Of a stretch of 64,000 bases of DNA, positions 26,873 through 35,484 are shown piece after piece. Each line of letters starts with the position of its first letter. The stretch's first letter is position 1. The translations under genes were made by a program, and so were the position numbers. The notes beneath the pieces are model-generated. The model was not told where the DNA came from and did no database searches. It worked only from the letters and a program-made list of their open reading frames with translations. The stretch comes from Rhizorhabdus dicambivorans (lineage in GTDB: Bacteria; Pseudomonadota; Alphaproteobacteria; Sphingomonadales; Sphingomonadaceae): NCBI RefSeq assembly GCF_002355275.1, contig NZ_CP023449.1, positions 4,132,001 through 4,196,000 on the forward strand. Direction: 5' to 3'.

Positions 26873-26890
26873 CTATTGAGTATTATCAAT
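26873..26890. promoter_or_regulatory. Palindrome TATTGA-n6-TCAATA before the SDR gene
   Basis: Perfect 6-bp arms with a 6-bp spacer end right at the ATG at 26891. It differs from the AGAG box in its centre and may be a diverged copy or another operator. If it is an operator, the GTG at 26921 becomes the likelier start of the gene. Confidence 0.35.
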
Positions 26891-27682
26891 ATGAGGATCT
26901 TAACGGAAGGCGGTGTTGGAGTGGCGAAGTTTTTTCCGGCCGGCACGGTCGCACTCGTCTCAGGTGCCGGAAGCGGCATCGGCCGGGCAGCGACGATTGC
27001 ATTTGCCCGAGAGGGCGCGGCGGTGGTGGCTTCGGATCGGGACGAGTCCGGCCTGGCGCAAACCGTGACCACGCTGAGAGAGCAGGGATACGAGGCGCTC
27101 GGCTACGCTGCAGACATGGGCCGGGAGGAAGACGTTCGAAACCTCGTCAATTTCGTGGTCGCCTCCTACGGACGGCTCGATTGCGCCTTCAATAATGCCG
27201 GTATCAACATCGAACTCGACAGCGACTACGATATAGCCGAGTTCGATCGCACCATGGCGGTGAATAGCCGCGGAGTCTTCCTGTCGATGAAATATGAGCT
27301 CGAGATCATGCGAGAGCAGCGGGGCGGCACGATCGTTAACACCGCCTCGGTCATGGGCATCGTCGCCATTCCCCGCCAGCCCGGCTATGTCGCCAGCAAG
27401 CATGCGGTAATCGGGATGACCAAACAGGCGGCACTACAATATGGCCGGCGCAACATCAGAGTGAACGCGATATGCCCGGGCATGATCGAGACGCCGTTGA
27501 TCCAACGGCGGCCGGGAATAAGCCTGCAAGCGGTGCATGACCACGCCCGCACCGCCACTGCGCTCGGCCGCCTGGGCACGCCTGAAGATGTAGCTGAAGC
27601 GGTGATCTGGCTCTCGTCGTCCAGAGCGAACTACGTGACGGGAACGGCGATGATCGTGGACGGCGGCTTCACCGCAGCCTAA
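26891..27682 (+). CDS. Short-chain dehydrogenase/reductase (SDR), classical type
   Basis: A 263-residue NAD(P)-dependent oxidoreductase. The cofactor-binding segment is 'SGAGSGIGRA' near residue 24, the NNAG motif is in 'FNNAGIN' near residue 101, the catalytic Ser is in 'NTASVMG', and 'YVASK' near residue 166 holds the Tyr and Lys. 'SDRDE' after the second strand suggests NAD preference. The start is uncertain: an ATG at 26891 lacks a clear ribosome site, whereas a GTG at 26921 has GGAAGG about 10 nt upstream and would shorten the tail by ten residues. It ends overlapping the convergent cupin gene by 4 bp. It probably oxidises a ring or side-chain alcohol. Confidence 0.9.
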   Translation: MRILTEGGVGVAKFFPAGTVALVSGAGSGIGRAATIAFAREGAAVVASDRDESGLAQTVTTLREQGYEALGYAADMGREEDVRNLVNFVVASYGRLDCAFNNAGINIELDSDYDIAEFDRTMAVNSRGVFLSMKYELEIMREQRGGTIVNTASVMGIVAIPRQPGYVASKHAVIGMTKQAALQYGRRNIRVNAICPGMIETPLIQRRPGISLQAVHDHARTATALGRLGTPEDVAEAVIWLSSSRANYVTGTAMIVDGGFTAA

Positions 27683-28122
27683 GGCTGGGATTCGGACGCC
27701 GCGTCCCTGTTCCTGCGCTGTGTCGCCGTATCCCTAAACTCCTCGGCCGAGATGTAGGTCGATCCTCCTCGAGGGCGAAAGATTAGGATGGCGGCCCCTT
27801 CGGGCCCCGCGCGAAATGCATAAAGCGTATTCTGTTGTACGAACACCGACCCGCCGGGGCCCAACGGCCGCCGCCCGAGTAGGATCTGCCCTCGTAGCAC
27901 GTAAATGATCTCGTCTTCCTCATGAGCATGGACGTCGATATGCGTGTCCGGGAGATAGACGATCTCTATGAGCTGAGGGGAAGCGGCGTCACCTATCCTA
28001 ATATATCGAATGGCAGACTCGAGTTCGGCCGACGAAAAATGGTGGTGTCGTTCCGGACTGATGACTTCGGCGATTGGCCGCAAAGCGGGCACGTCCGGCA
28101 TCATAACGCTGATCCTCGTCAT
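27679..28122 (-). CDS. Small cupin-domain protein
   Basis: A 147-residue single-domain cupin. Metal-binding motif 1 is 'HIDVHAHEEDEIIYVLRG' (His, His, Glu) near residues 60-77, and the second motif includes 'VQQNTLYAFRAGPEG' near residue 95, where the usual His is replaced. Such proteins are dioxygenases, isomerases or binding proteins. The ATG at 28122 overlaps the stop of the preceding VOC gene as ATGA, so they are co-translated. An extended reading upstream of 28122 would lie inside that gene. The partner VOC protein and class II aldolase suggest processing of a small ring-cleavage or dicarbonyl intermediate; this is inference. Confidence 0.8.
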   Translation of the reverse strand: MTRISVMMPDVPALRPIAEVISPERHHHFSSAELESAIRYIRIGDAASPQLIEIVYLPDTHIDVHAHEEDEIIYVLRGQILLGRRPLGPGGSVFVQQNTLYAFRAGPEGAAILIFRPRGGSTYISAEEFRDTATQRRNRDAASESQP

Positions 28123-28625
28123 CGAGCGGCCTGGCGGTGGGCCACATAGCCGGCAGGCGATGCGTTCCTGAGCCGCTCGCCCACCACCTGCGGGACGATC
28201 GGCTGAAGCTGGATGAGGTTGCCGAAGACATGTCGATGATAGACGAGCTTCAGGCCGGATCGGGGGACCAGTTGGCAATGGAGATCCACCCCGGCCGCCA
28301 GACGAGCGAATGTCGCATCCACGTCGTCTTTCAAACTCAAATGCCTGGAGCCACACTTATTAACGCCACGCTCGGCCGCCGCCGGGGTCGCGAAAGGGGA
28401 CGGAAATCCAAAGAGTTCGGGGAAGAGGCTTCGAGCTTTCAAGATCAACAATCGGCCGGTCGCACCCCCTAGCCGCATTAGCCGGCCCATCAATGATGGT
28501 TGGCTCCCCGATCCGCGGCAGACGGCCTGTCTAAACCCGATCACGCCCACGTCGAAGAAACGCCCACGATCCAGTTCGGGTAACGACAGCTCGATATGGT
28601 GAACACCGTTCATGTCCAGCGCCAT
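28119..28625 (-). CDS. VOC (glyoxalase/dioxygenase) family protein
   Basis: A 168-residue protein opening 'MNGVHHIELSLPELDRGRFFDVGVIGF', a typical first betaalphabeta unit of the vicinal-oxygen-chelate fold, with the metal His in 'VHHIEL'. A second unit begins around 'RHLSLKDDVDATFARL' near residue 93 and ends with 'HRHVFGNLIQLQ', where the usual terminal Glu ligand seems to be Gln. AGGGAG lies 9 nt before the ATG at 28625. The gene follows the class II aldolase by 47 nt and overlaps the cupin gene. It may be a lyase or isomerase on a small intermediate. Confidence 0.75.
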   Translation of the reverse strand: MALDMNGVHHIELSLPELDRGRFFDVGVIGFRQAVCRGSGSQPSLMGRLMRLGGATGRLLILKARSLFPELFGFPSPFATPAAAERGVNKCGSRHLSLKDDVDATFARLAAGVDLHCQLVPRSGLKLVYHRHVFGNLIQLQPIVPQVVGERLRNASPAGYVAHRQAAR

Positions 28626-28672
28626 ATTTCGTTTCTCCCTTCCCCGACCTTCACTTTGCCTTGTTGGGCCGG

Positions 28673-29437
28673 CTAGTCCATGTCGGCGAAGGATGGATCG
28701 ATCCGTTCCATCTTACGGACGAGCGCAGGCCATAAGAGGCTTGCTGCTGCCTCCATGGCCGCCTCGTCGAAGCGCTCCCCGGTGCGGCGGACCACCTCTG
28801 GGGAAGCATAATGGATGTCGTCGTTCATCGACATAGCCGCGACCTGGATCGAGCAGGCGCGCTCAAGCAGCGAAATCCTGCGAAACGCCTCGCCGACGGT
28901 GCGTCCCAGCGCCAACGTACCGTGGTTTCTCAAGATCATAAGGTTCCGGTTACCGAGATCGGCCTGCAATCTCGCGCGCTCGTCCAGATCCAGCGAAACA
29001 CCTTCATGCTCGTGAAATGCGATCTTATCGGCAATCACCATTGCGGTCTGGCTGAGAGGCCGTAGACCTCCTTCCATAATCGAGACCGCCACGCCGTCGC
29101 GCGTGTGCAGATGTATCACACATTGCGCATCAGGCCGGGCCATATGCACCGCGCTGTGGATGACGAAGCCCGCCCGGTTAACATTATAGGGAGAGTCCGA
29201 CAGGATCTCGCCTTCGGTGTTCACCTTGATGAGGCTAGACGCCGTGATTTCTTCAAACAGCATTCCATACGGGTTGATCAGAAACTCTTCGCCGTCGGCC
29301 GCTAAGCGGGCGGAGATATGTGTCGAGGTGAAATCGTCCCACCCCAGATGGGCAATGAGGCGATAGCAGCAAGCTAAATCGCGTCGAATCCGGGCCTCTT
29401 GGGCGCTACACCCACGGTGAAGCTGTCGAGCTAACAT
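28673..29437 (-). CDS. Class II aldolase/adducin family protein
   Basis: A 254-residue protein of the fuculose-aldolase/ribulose-5-phosphate-epimerase fold. Zinc ligands are the two His of 'VIHLHT' near residue 107 and a His in 'RNHGTLALG' near residue 171; 'FLINPYGMLFEEI' near residue 51 is also characteristic. It may cleave a hydroxy-keto acid released from the ring. The start is taken at the ATG at 29437, though a TTG at 29446 is possible; neither has a perfectly spaced ribosome site. Regulon box 4 lies 37 bp upstream. With the VOC and cupin genes it forms a three-gene unit. Confidence 0.82.
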   Translation of the reverse strand: MLARQLHRGCSAQEARIRRDLACCYRLIAHLGWDDFTSTHISARLAADGEEFLINPYGMLFEEITASSLIKVNTEGEILSDSPYNVNRAGFVIHSAVHMARPDAQCVIHLHTRDGVAVSIMEGGLRPLSQTAMVIADKIAFHEHEGVSLDLDERARLQADLGNRNLMILRNHGTLALGRTVGEAFRRISLLERACSIQVAAMSMNDDIHYASPEVVRRTGERFDEAAMEAAASLLWPALVRKMERIDPSFADMD

Positions 29438-29473
29438 TGCCTTCAAATATCCTATGCGAATCGATCACGCAAT

Positions 29474-29485
29474 AGAGGTATAGGA
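29474..29485. promoter_or_regulatory. Regulon box 4 (AGAGGTATAGGA), upstream of the aldolase gene
   Basis: The left half AGAGGTAT is identical to box 1 while the right half is degenerate. Flanked by AAT on the left as at boxes 8 and 10. It lies between the crotonase and aldolase genes, implying a separate promoter for the aldolase unit. Confidence 0.5.
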
Positions 29486-29544
29486 ATACAATGTTAAAAC
29501 GCCCGCCCCGCGCCTCTCTGCCGGTTCTGCCAAACTCCCGTGTC

Positions 29545-30333
29545 TCACCGTCCTTTGAACGCGGCTGGCCTACGCTCCAGAAAGGCCGACATACCCTCTT
29601 CCTGATCATCCGTATCAAACAACTCCTCGAAGAGCCGGCGCTCATGGACGAGGGCATCATCCAAGGGAGCGTTCTGCCCGAAGCGAAAAGCGGCGAGGAT
29701 CGATTTAACGGCCAGGGGCGGCATATTCGCGATGTCGCGGGCGACCCTCAACGCCGCCTCGGCGGCATCACCGGACTCGACGAGTTCTGAGATCATGCCC
29801 ATCCGCAGGGCTTCTTCGGCATCGATATGCGATCCGGTCAGGGCCAGTCGCACGGCCTGGTACCGTCCGATCGTCCTGAGGAGGAGCTGTGTCCCTCCAG
29901 CCCCGGGCATGATGCCGACTTTGATCTCCGGCTGACCAAAACGGGCGCCGCGGCCCGCAATGATCATGTCGCAGTTCAGCGCGAGCTCACATCCGCCGCC
30001 AAGCGCGAAACCTTCGACGGCCGCGATGAGCGGCTTTGGGAAGGCCCGCATCGCGGCGAAGACGTCGTTGGTCCGCAATCGCGCATGGTCCAATGCCGTC
30101 ATCTCCCGCATCTCGGCCAGGTCCGTTCCGGCAGCGAAAGCTTTGGCGCTTCCCTGGATGACTACCGCGCGTACCGTTTCGTCGGCCGCGTAGACAGCCA
30201 GATAGGCCTCTATCAGCCGCTTCATCTCGAGGGTGAGCGCGTTCATCGGTGGTCGAGCCAGCGTGATGCGAGCAACGGCGGGCGCGGGACGCTCGACCGC
30301 CACCGGAGCAGTAAAAGTGGAGGAGCTTTGCAT
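29545..30333 (-). CDS. Enoyl-CoA hydratase/isomerase family protein
   Basis: A 262-residue crotonase-fold protein. The first oxyanion-hole segment is 'KAFAAGTDLAEM' near residue 64, the second is 'EGFALGGGCELAL' near residue 108 with the catalytic-type Glu, and 'QPEIKVGIMPGAGGTQ' near residue 135 is classical for hydratases. All key positions are kept, unlike the crotonase at 21430. It should hydrate an enoyl-CoA. Regulon box 5 lies 22 bp upstream of its start. The ribosome site is weak (GGTACC region). The aldolase, VOC and cupin genes follow on the same strand after a gap with another box. Confidence 0.92.
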   Translation of the reverse strand: MQSSSTFTAPVAVERPAPAVARITLARPPMNALTLEMKRLIEAYLAVYAADETVRAVVIQGSAKAFAAGTDLAEMREMTALDHARLRTNDVFAAMRAFPKPLIAAVEGFALGGGCELALNCDMIIAGRGARFGQPEIKVGIMPGAGGTQLLLRTIGRYQAVRLALTGSHIDAEEALRMGMISELVESGDAAEAALRVARDIANMPPLAVKSILAAFRFGQNAPLDDALVHERRLFEELFDTDDQEEGMSAFLERRPAAFKGR

Positions 30334-30354
30334 CGGGGTACCATCGAATATTTT

Positions 30355-30366
30355 AGAGGCACCTAT
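30355..30366. promoter_or_regulatory. Regulon box 5 (AGAGGCACCTAT), upstream of the crotonase gene
   Basis: Sits in TTTAGAGGCACCTATTAA, 22 bp before the minus-strand crotonase ATG. The arms AGAGG/CCTAT are symmetric apart from one position. Confidence 0.55.
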
Positions 30367-30517
30367 TAAGTGACAGCAGTTTGACGCACATGCAACCGGC
30401 GCGAGTAGCCCGCCCAGGATAAACCTCGGATATGTCCACGAAACTGGCCGTCTTCCACCTCCTCTAATTACCCGCGCGCCCTCTTAGCCGAGGTTGACGC
30501 GTCGATAGACTAAGAAT

Positions 30518-30529
30518 AGATATACCTCA
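30518..30529. promoter_or_regulatory. Regulon box 6 (AGATATACCTCA), upstream of SDR 2
   Basis: Ten of twelve positions match AGAGATACCTCT; flanked by AAT and AAAT. It lies 25 bp before the plus-strand SDR start at 30554. Confidence 0.5.
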
Positions 30530-30553
30530 AATCTACAGGCGTGAGGGGATTGT

Positions 30554-31471
30554 ATGAGCTCGATGTTGGACGGCAAGGTCGCGATCGTCTCGGGCGCGGG
30601 CGGCGCGATCGGCGGCGCCGTGGCCAAGACGTTGGCGGCTTATGGCGCCAAAGTCATCGTGAACGATCTCGGCGTCAGTCTCGACGGATCAGGCGCTGAC
30701 GAAGGCCCCGCTGCAGCGACCGTGACCGCCATCAAAGCCGCCGGCGGCATAGCCGAGGCCAATCACGACAGCGTGGCGGACTGGGCAAGTGCCCAACGCG
30801 TGGTTGAGGCGGCCCTCGATCATTTCGGTAAGGTCGATATCGTCATCAACAATGCCGGAAATATCCGCTCGTCCAGCTTCGCCACCATGCCCGTAGAGGA
30901 TTTCGAAGAAGTGGTCCGCGTCCACCTCATGGGCAGTTTCTATCTTAGCCGAGCGGCGGCCCCGACGATGGAGAAGGCGGGCTCGGGTGCCTTCGTCCAC
31001 ATGACGTCGACGGCCGGGCTGATCGGGGCCTACGGGACGTCCGGCTATTCGGCGGCCAAAGCGGGAATCCTGGGGCTCTCGCGATCGATAGCGATGGAGA
31101 TGCGGGATTGCGGGGTGCGGTCGAACTGCGTCGCTCCGCATGCTTTCAGTCGTATGCTTTTCGTCGCGCGGACCGACGACCCTGCGTTCATGGACGCGAT
31201 CGAGCGCCGTCGGGATAGCCAGCGCCCAGAGCAGGTCGGCGAAATGATAGCCTTCCTGTCGTCGGATCTAGCCAAGGATATAACCGGCCAGATCCTCGGC
31301 GTGCGAGGCAACGAAGTCTATCTCTATTCGCAACCTCGCGCCGTCCGCACTGTCCATACCGCCGAAGGTTGGACCGCAGACGCGCTCGGCGAGCTTCTCC
31401 CCAAGGCGTGGCGAAACAGTTTTACGCCGCTGGAAGACACAAGCGCCGTCTATTCCTGGGAAGCGTTTTAG
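30554..31471 (+). CDS. SDR-family 3-hydroxyacyl-CoA dehydrogenase (MFE-2/HSD17B4-like)
   Basis: A 305-residue SDR with '[13 protein letters not shown]' near residue 13 for cofactor binding, '[12 protein letters not shown]' near residue 36, 'NNAGNIR' near residue 98, and 'YSAAKAG' near residue 163 with the catalytic Tyr and Lys. The NDLG segment and the extended C-terminus ('[14 protein letters not shown]') are typical of dehydrogenase units of peroxisomal-type multifunctional enzymes, which act on branched or steroid-side-chain 3-hydroxyacyl-CoAs. A GAGGGG precedes the ATG closely. A VOC gene follows 11 nt later. Substrate inference: a bulky acyl-CoA. Confidence 0.88.
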   Translation: MSSMLDGKVAIVSGAGGAIGGAVAKTLAAYGAKVIVNDLGVSLDGSGADEGPAAATVTAIKAAGGIAEANHDSVADWASAQRVVEAALDHFGKVDIVINNAGNIRSSSFATMPVEDFEEVVRVHLMGSFYLSRAAAPTMEKAGSGAFVHMTSTAGLIGAYGTSGYSAAKAGILGLSRSIAMEMRDCGVRSNCVAPHAFSRMLFVARTDDPAFMDAIERRRDSQRPEQVGEMIAFLSSDLAKDITGQILGVRGNEVYLYSQPRAVRTVHTAEGWTADALGELLPKAWRNSFTPLEDTSAVYSWEAF

Positions 31472-31482
31472 AAGCGCAGGTC

Positions 31483-31950
31483 ATGCGCTATCTTCACGCG
31501 ATGGTTCGCGTCACCGACCTCGATCGATCGGTGGCGTTCTATTGCGACGCCTTGGGTCTGGTCGAAGTCGCCCGCCGTGACGTGCCGCAGGGCCGCTTCA
31601 CGCTCGCCTTTCTCAGCGCGCCGGACGATCTCGATCCTGCCGTGATCGACGATCCGCACGTAAGCCCGGCGCACGCATTCAAGCCCGCGCTCGAATTGAC
31701 CTATAACTGGGACGTCGAGGCGTATCCGACCGGACGGAACTTCGGTCATCTGGCTTTCGAAGTCGATGATATCTACGCGGTATGTGGGCAATTGCTGTCC
31801 GCTGGCGTGATGATCTCGCGCCCACCGCGCGACGGAAAAATGGCGTTCGTGCGCTCACCCGACCACATCTCGATCGAGCTGCTCCAGCGCGGCGCGGCGC
31901 TAACGCCGACAGAGCCTTGGATATCCATGCCTAACGCGGGCGAATGGTGA
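31483..31950 (+). CDS. Glyoxalase I-like VOC protein
   Basis: A 155-residue protein resembling lactoylglutathione lyase. '[26 protein letters not shown]' opens the first unit with the metal His5. 'LELTYNWD' near residue 68 supplies the Glu, '[10 protein letters not shown]' near residue 86 the second His and 'ISIELLQ' near residue 129 the second Glu. All four glyoxalase I metal ligands are thus present. It may detoxify an aldehyde or isomerise a pathway intermediate. It follows the SDR gene by 11 nt and is probably co-transcribed with it. The frame stays open upstream inside the SDR gene, but that part is overlap. Confidence 0.85.
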   Translation: MRYLHAMVRVTDLDRSVAFYCDALGLVEVARRDVPQGRFTLAFLSAPDDLDPAVIDDPHVSPAHAFKPALELTYNWDVEAYPTGRNFGHLAFEVDDIYAVCGQLLSAGVMISRPPRDGKMAFVRSPDHISIELLQRGAALTPTEPWISMPNAGEW

Positions 31951-32359
31951 CGTGGCGTCGCGACAAGCGACCGTTGATCGGTGATCGGTGTCTGGAAGAG
32001 ATCGAAACCTGCTGGTCGTCAGAAACCAGAATCATCGTGATGAGGGCGAGCTTAATACCTAGACCTGACCGACGCTCGTGGGACGCGAGGAGCAATAGTG
32101 CGGGCTCGCCAAGCGTACGCCAGATCAGCGGAGTTTTCGATCGCAGGCCCCTTCCCTGTGACCGCCGCGACCAAAAAATTATCGGATTCGGCCTCCACGC
32201 TCGTGTCGGCCCCCAATCTCCTGCTCGCGCCCCACGCTGCGAGCATGACGGCGACCTCCATAAGGCCACTCACAGACTGGACTGTAGCGACCGGCAGCTG
32301 ATTCTTGGCGAAGAGCCACCATCCTCACAACAATCCGTAAGTTGGGAAGATCAAGCGCA
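31951..32359. other. 409-bp gap without a convincing gene
   Basis: No supported gene. A minus-strand open stretch at about 32052-32273 reads like ordinary protein ('LMEVAVMLAAWGAS', 'DNFLVAAVTGKGPAI'), continues upstream in frame without a good start, and has no domain I recognise. It may be the remains of a broken gene. No AGAG box, terminator or repeat is evident. Confidence 0.4.
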
Positions 32360-33640
32360 ATGACGATAATGAGCGAAAGCGATCATGACCAAAGGCCGGG
32401 GCCTTATGCCTGGTATGTGGCTGGCGTCACGATGCTCGCCTATGTCATCAGCATGATTGATCGGAAATTCCCTTTCATTCTCGTGGAATCAATTAAGCGT
32501 GACCTTCACCTTTCGGACACGCAAGTCGGGCTGCTGACCGGGGTCGTCTTCACCATAGTATATGCGACAATGGCCGTGCCGACCGCCCGACTGGCCGATC
32601 GCAGTTCGCGCAAGCGCATCCTGATCGCCTCGCTGACAGTGTGGAGCTGCCTGACCTCGCTTGGCGGATTCGCGCAGAACTTCTGGCAGCTGGCGGCAAG
32701 CCGGGTCGGTGTCGCCATCGGTGAGTCGGGATGTTCGCCGGCCGCTCATTCGATGATCGCAGACTATTTTCCACCAAAATACAGGGCCCGCGCGCTAGGG
32801 CTTTATTTCATGGGAGCCTATCTCGGCGCGCTGATCGGCTTGGCCGCAGCCGGCTGGATTAACGACCTCGCCAACTGGCGCGTCGCAATGTGGGTACTTG
32901 GCGCGCCAGGTCTGCTACTTGCGGTGTTGATCATTTTCACCGTGCGCGAGCCCGAGCGGCGCAGCCTTGCCAAGGCTGAGCTCGAAGTTCGCCCCTCGGT
33001 AAGCCAGACGATCTTCGCGATCCTCAGAGATCGCACATTGCTGTTGCTGCTGATCGGCTGTGCGCTGTTTAGCTTCATGTTCGGCGGGCTGCAGGCCTTT
33101 GCGCCCGCCTATATCATGCGAACCTTCCACGTCGGAACCACTGAGGTCGGATTATCCTACGGATTATGCGTTGGGCTGTCCGGCGCACTGGGATCAATCC
33201 TCGGCGGATTTGCCGGTGATCGTTATGGCGATCAGCGGTGGAAAGCGTTGATGGTCGTCGGCCTCGCGCTGTTCGCCGGGCCGCCCGCCTTCTGGTTTGC
33301 GCTGGCAACACAAAGCTACGCGCTTTTCCTCCTGGCGTTTTTCGTCGCCCATCTCGGGATGATGCTCTATGCGGGGCCGACATATTCCTACATGCAGTCA
33401 CGACTGGATTCGCGGATGCATGCGATCGGGTCCGCGATATTTCTGTTCGCCGTAAGTGGGCTGGGTGTGGCATTCGGGCCGCTTGCGGTCGGGATGTTGA
33501 GCGATCATTTCGCCGCGATCATGAGCGGTGCCGAACCATTACGGCACGCCCTACGCATGCTGCTTGCACCGGGACTCGTGGCGGCATGCATATACGTGGC
33601 TGCGGCGCTACTGATCAGAGGCACCGAACGGTGGAGCTAG
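32360..33640 (+). CDS. MFS transporter (spinster-like)
   Basis: A 426-residue, 12-helix major facilitator. Helix 1 is 'VTMLAYVISMIDR', followed by 'MIDRKFPFILVESIKRDLHLSDTQ', the opening typical of the spinster-like and related groups. The A-motif-like loop is 'ARLADRSSRKR' near residue 80, and 'GDRYGDQRW' near residue 295 repeats it in the second half. The start is taken at the ATG at 32360 with GGGAAG upstream; the ATG at 32369 is possible. It probably imports the substrate or exports an intermediate across the inner membrane. It converges on the ThDP-enzyme gene. Confidence 0.88.
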   Translation: MTIMSESDHDQRPGPYAWYVAGVTMLAYVISMIDRKFPFILVESIKRDLHLSDTQVGLLTGVVFTIVYATMAVPTARLADRSSRKRILIASLTVWSCLTSLGGFAQNFWQLAASRVGVAIGESGCSPAAHSMIADYFPPKYRARALGLYFMGAYLGALIGLAAAGWINDLANWRVAMWVLGAPGLLLAVLIIFTVREPERRSLAKAELEVRPSVSQTIFAILRDRTLLLLLIGCALFSFMFGGLQAFAPAYIMRTFHVGTTEVGLSYGLCVGLSGALGSILGGFAGDRYGDQRWKALMVVGLALFAGPPAFWFALATQSYALFLLAFFVAHLGMMLYAGPTYSYMQSRLDSRMHAIGSAIFLFAVSGLGVAFGPLAVGMLSDHFAAIMSGAEPLRHALRMLLAPGLVAACIYVAAALLIRGTERWS

Positions 33641-33683
33641 CTGACCGGCCGCCGACAACAAGGTGCCGCAGGGCATCACTACG

Positions 33684-35327
33684 CTAACCGACTTCCCCAG
33701 GAAGCCTGCGCATATCGAGCTTGAAATCGATCAGCAGCGGGCGAGTACGATTGCTGATGGCAGCAATAGCCTGCTCAAGATCTGCTTCGGTGCGCACGGA
33801 CACACCCTGCCCGCCGAGTGACTCGGCGACCGCCGCAAATTCGGGCCATTCGAAGCAGGTTATGTCGTGGGGCATGTCGCGCGCCCTGAACTCGATCTCT
33901 TCCATGCCGTATCCGCCGTCGTTGCAGAGGAGGATGACGAGGTCGATGCCGTTTCGGACCGCAGTGCTGAATTCCGCCAGCCCGCCGTTCATGAAGCCGC
34001 CATCACCGGTGACGAGCAGCGTCGGCTTGTCCCGTGCCGCGAACGACGCGCCGATCGCCGAGGCGAGGCCCAATCCGATCGAACCAAATCGGAGATTATA
34101 ATACCAGAGCTGCGGGTCCGATATCCTGAGGACCTTAAAGCTTTCCACAACGCAACGTCCTCCGTCGGTGACGGTTGCCCGATCATGGCCAACGGCTTCC
34201 GCCACGCGTTGGATAGTGCCGTGAAGCGGCAGGCCGTTCTCAGTCGCTGTCCCGGAGAATCCAGGTGTGTGAGTGCGCAATGCCTCCTCGAGCCTCGGAT
34301 CGCGATAGCCGCTCGGAGGCAATTCGGCCATATCGAGCAGCTCAATGATCTTGTTCGCAACGAGTTCAACGTCGCCGACCAGGCCGGCGTCGACCGCCAC
34401 ATGGCGTCCGATCGCCGAAAGATCGGTATCACAGTGGATAACGCGCTTGCCCGTTACCAAACCGCCCTTGCTCGTCGTGAAATTGTTGAGCCCTGCCCCC
34501 ATCGCGATGATGCAATCGCACGCGACAATCTCGTCGGCCGCGACGGCTGTGCTAAGCGTGCCGAATATCCCGAGGTTGAAGCGCTCGCCGTCGAACAGGT
34601 CGCGAGCCTGCAACGTCGTGCTCAGCAGCGCGCCGGTCCTCTCGGCCAACTGGACGAGCGCGGCGCGCGCGCCCGGACTGATAGCGCCGCGGCCGGCGAC
34701 GATGATCGGCTTGCGCGCGGCGGCGATGATGCCGATCGCACGCTCGATGTCCTCGCCCTCGGCGACGAGTCCACGCGTCTCCGGCCGATGGATCAGCATC
34801 TTCCGGTATTCTACGTCCGCCCATTGATGTTGCGTCGGCACATTCAGCACGATGGGACGGCGTTCTAACTCTGCACGCCGCACCGCGCGCGCCAAATCTC
34901 CGAGCATCGTGTCCGCCGTGGTGACATCCTCGAAGCCCGCCCCGGTGGCAACAACCAGTTCACGCTGCGAAATGTCCTGGGAGCTTCCGCGGCCGGCAGG
35001 CGCGGTGTCGCCTGCCAGCAACACGACGGGGATGCGCGCCTTGACCCCCTCGATCAGTCCCGTGATCGTATTGGTGAGTCCGGGGCCGTGCGTGACGCTG
35101 GCCAGCCCGACCGTTCCCGAACAGGCGGCATAAGCGAGCGCGGCGGCGATCGCGCCAGCTTCGTTCGACGTGGCGACATATCGACCGTTGAGCGTTCGCA
35201 CATAGCTATCGACGATGAAGATGTTTGCGCCGCCCAACACGCCGAACATAAGGCTCATTCCATGATCGAGAAGCGCCCGCGCTACCGCCTCATGCCCCTT
35301 CATATTGCCCACGCGCTCGTCGCTCAC
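33684..35327 (-). CDS. Thiamine-diphosphate-binding enzyme (acetolactate synthase-like)
   Basis: A 547-residue ThDP enzyme of normal length. The N-terminal PYR domain carries the catalytic Glu in 'TSNEAGAIAAALAYA' near residue 56. A central domain is followed by a C-terminal PP domain with the cofactor motif starting 'GDGGFMNGG' near residue 441 and ending 'NDGGYGMEE'. The group contains acetolactate synthases, oxalyl-CoA decarboxylases, 2-hydroxyacyl-CoA lyases and benzoylformate decarboxylases. In this setting decarboxylation or C-C lyase activity on a keto acid or hydroxyacyl-CoA is likely. The GTG start at 35327 has a GGAGAG about 6 nt upstream. It follows the Rieske gene by 157 nt. Confidence 0.9.
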   Translation of the reverse strand: MSDERVGNMKGHEAVARALLDHGMSLMFGVLGGANIFIVDSYVRTLNGRYVATSNEAGAIAAALAYAACSGTVGLASVTHGPGLTNTITGLIEGVKARIPVVLLAGDTAPAGRGSSQDISQRELVVATGAGFEDVTTADTMLGDLARAVRRAELERRPIVLNVPTQHQWADVEYRKMLIHRPETRGLVAEGEDIERAIGIIAAARKPIIVAGRGAISPGARAALVQLAERTGALLSTTLQARDLFDGERFNLGIFGTLSTAVAADEIVACDCIIAMGAGLNNFTTSKGGLVTGKRVIHCDTDLSAIGRHVAVDAGLVGDVELVANKIIELLDMAELPPSGYRDPRLEEALRTHTPGFSGTATENGLPLHGTIQRVAEAVGHDRATVTDGGRCVVESFKVLRISDPQLWYYNLRFGSIGLGLASAIGASFAARDKPTLLVTGDGGFMNGGLAEFSTAVRNGIDLVILLCNDGGYGMEEIEFRARDMPHDITCFEWPEFAAVAESLGGQGVSVRTEADLEQAIAAISNRTRPLLIDFKLDMRRLPGEVG

Positions 35328-35484
35328 GACACTCTCCCCAACTTGAATGAATTTCTGTGGTCTGCGCTATCGCGCTGCGGCAAGGCAGACGTTACGTTTC
35401 CGCGGCAAACGCGGCGCGACTCCGGCAGCCGCTCCCGAACACGATCCGAATCCGCGGCCGGCGTCGAAGTTTTTCACCGATATT

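Noticed and set aside
26390-26890. In-frame upstream extension of the SDR gene across the SnoaL-like gene
   Set aside because: It runs antisense through the SnoaL-like gene and both regulon boxes. SDR proteins begin close to the glycine-rich motif.
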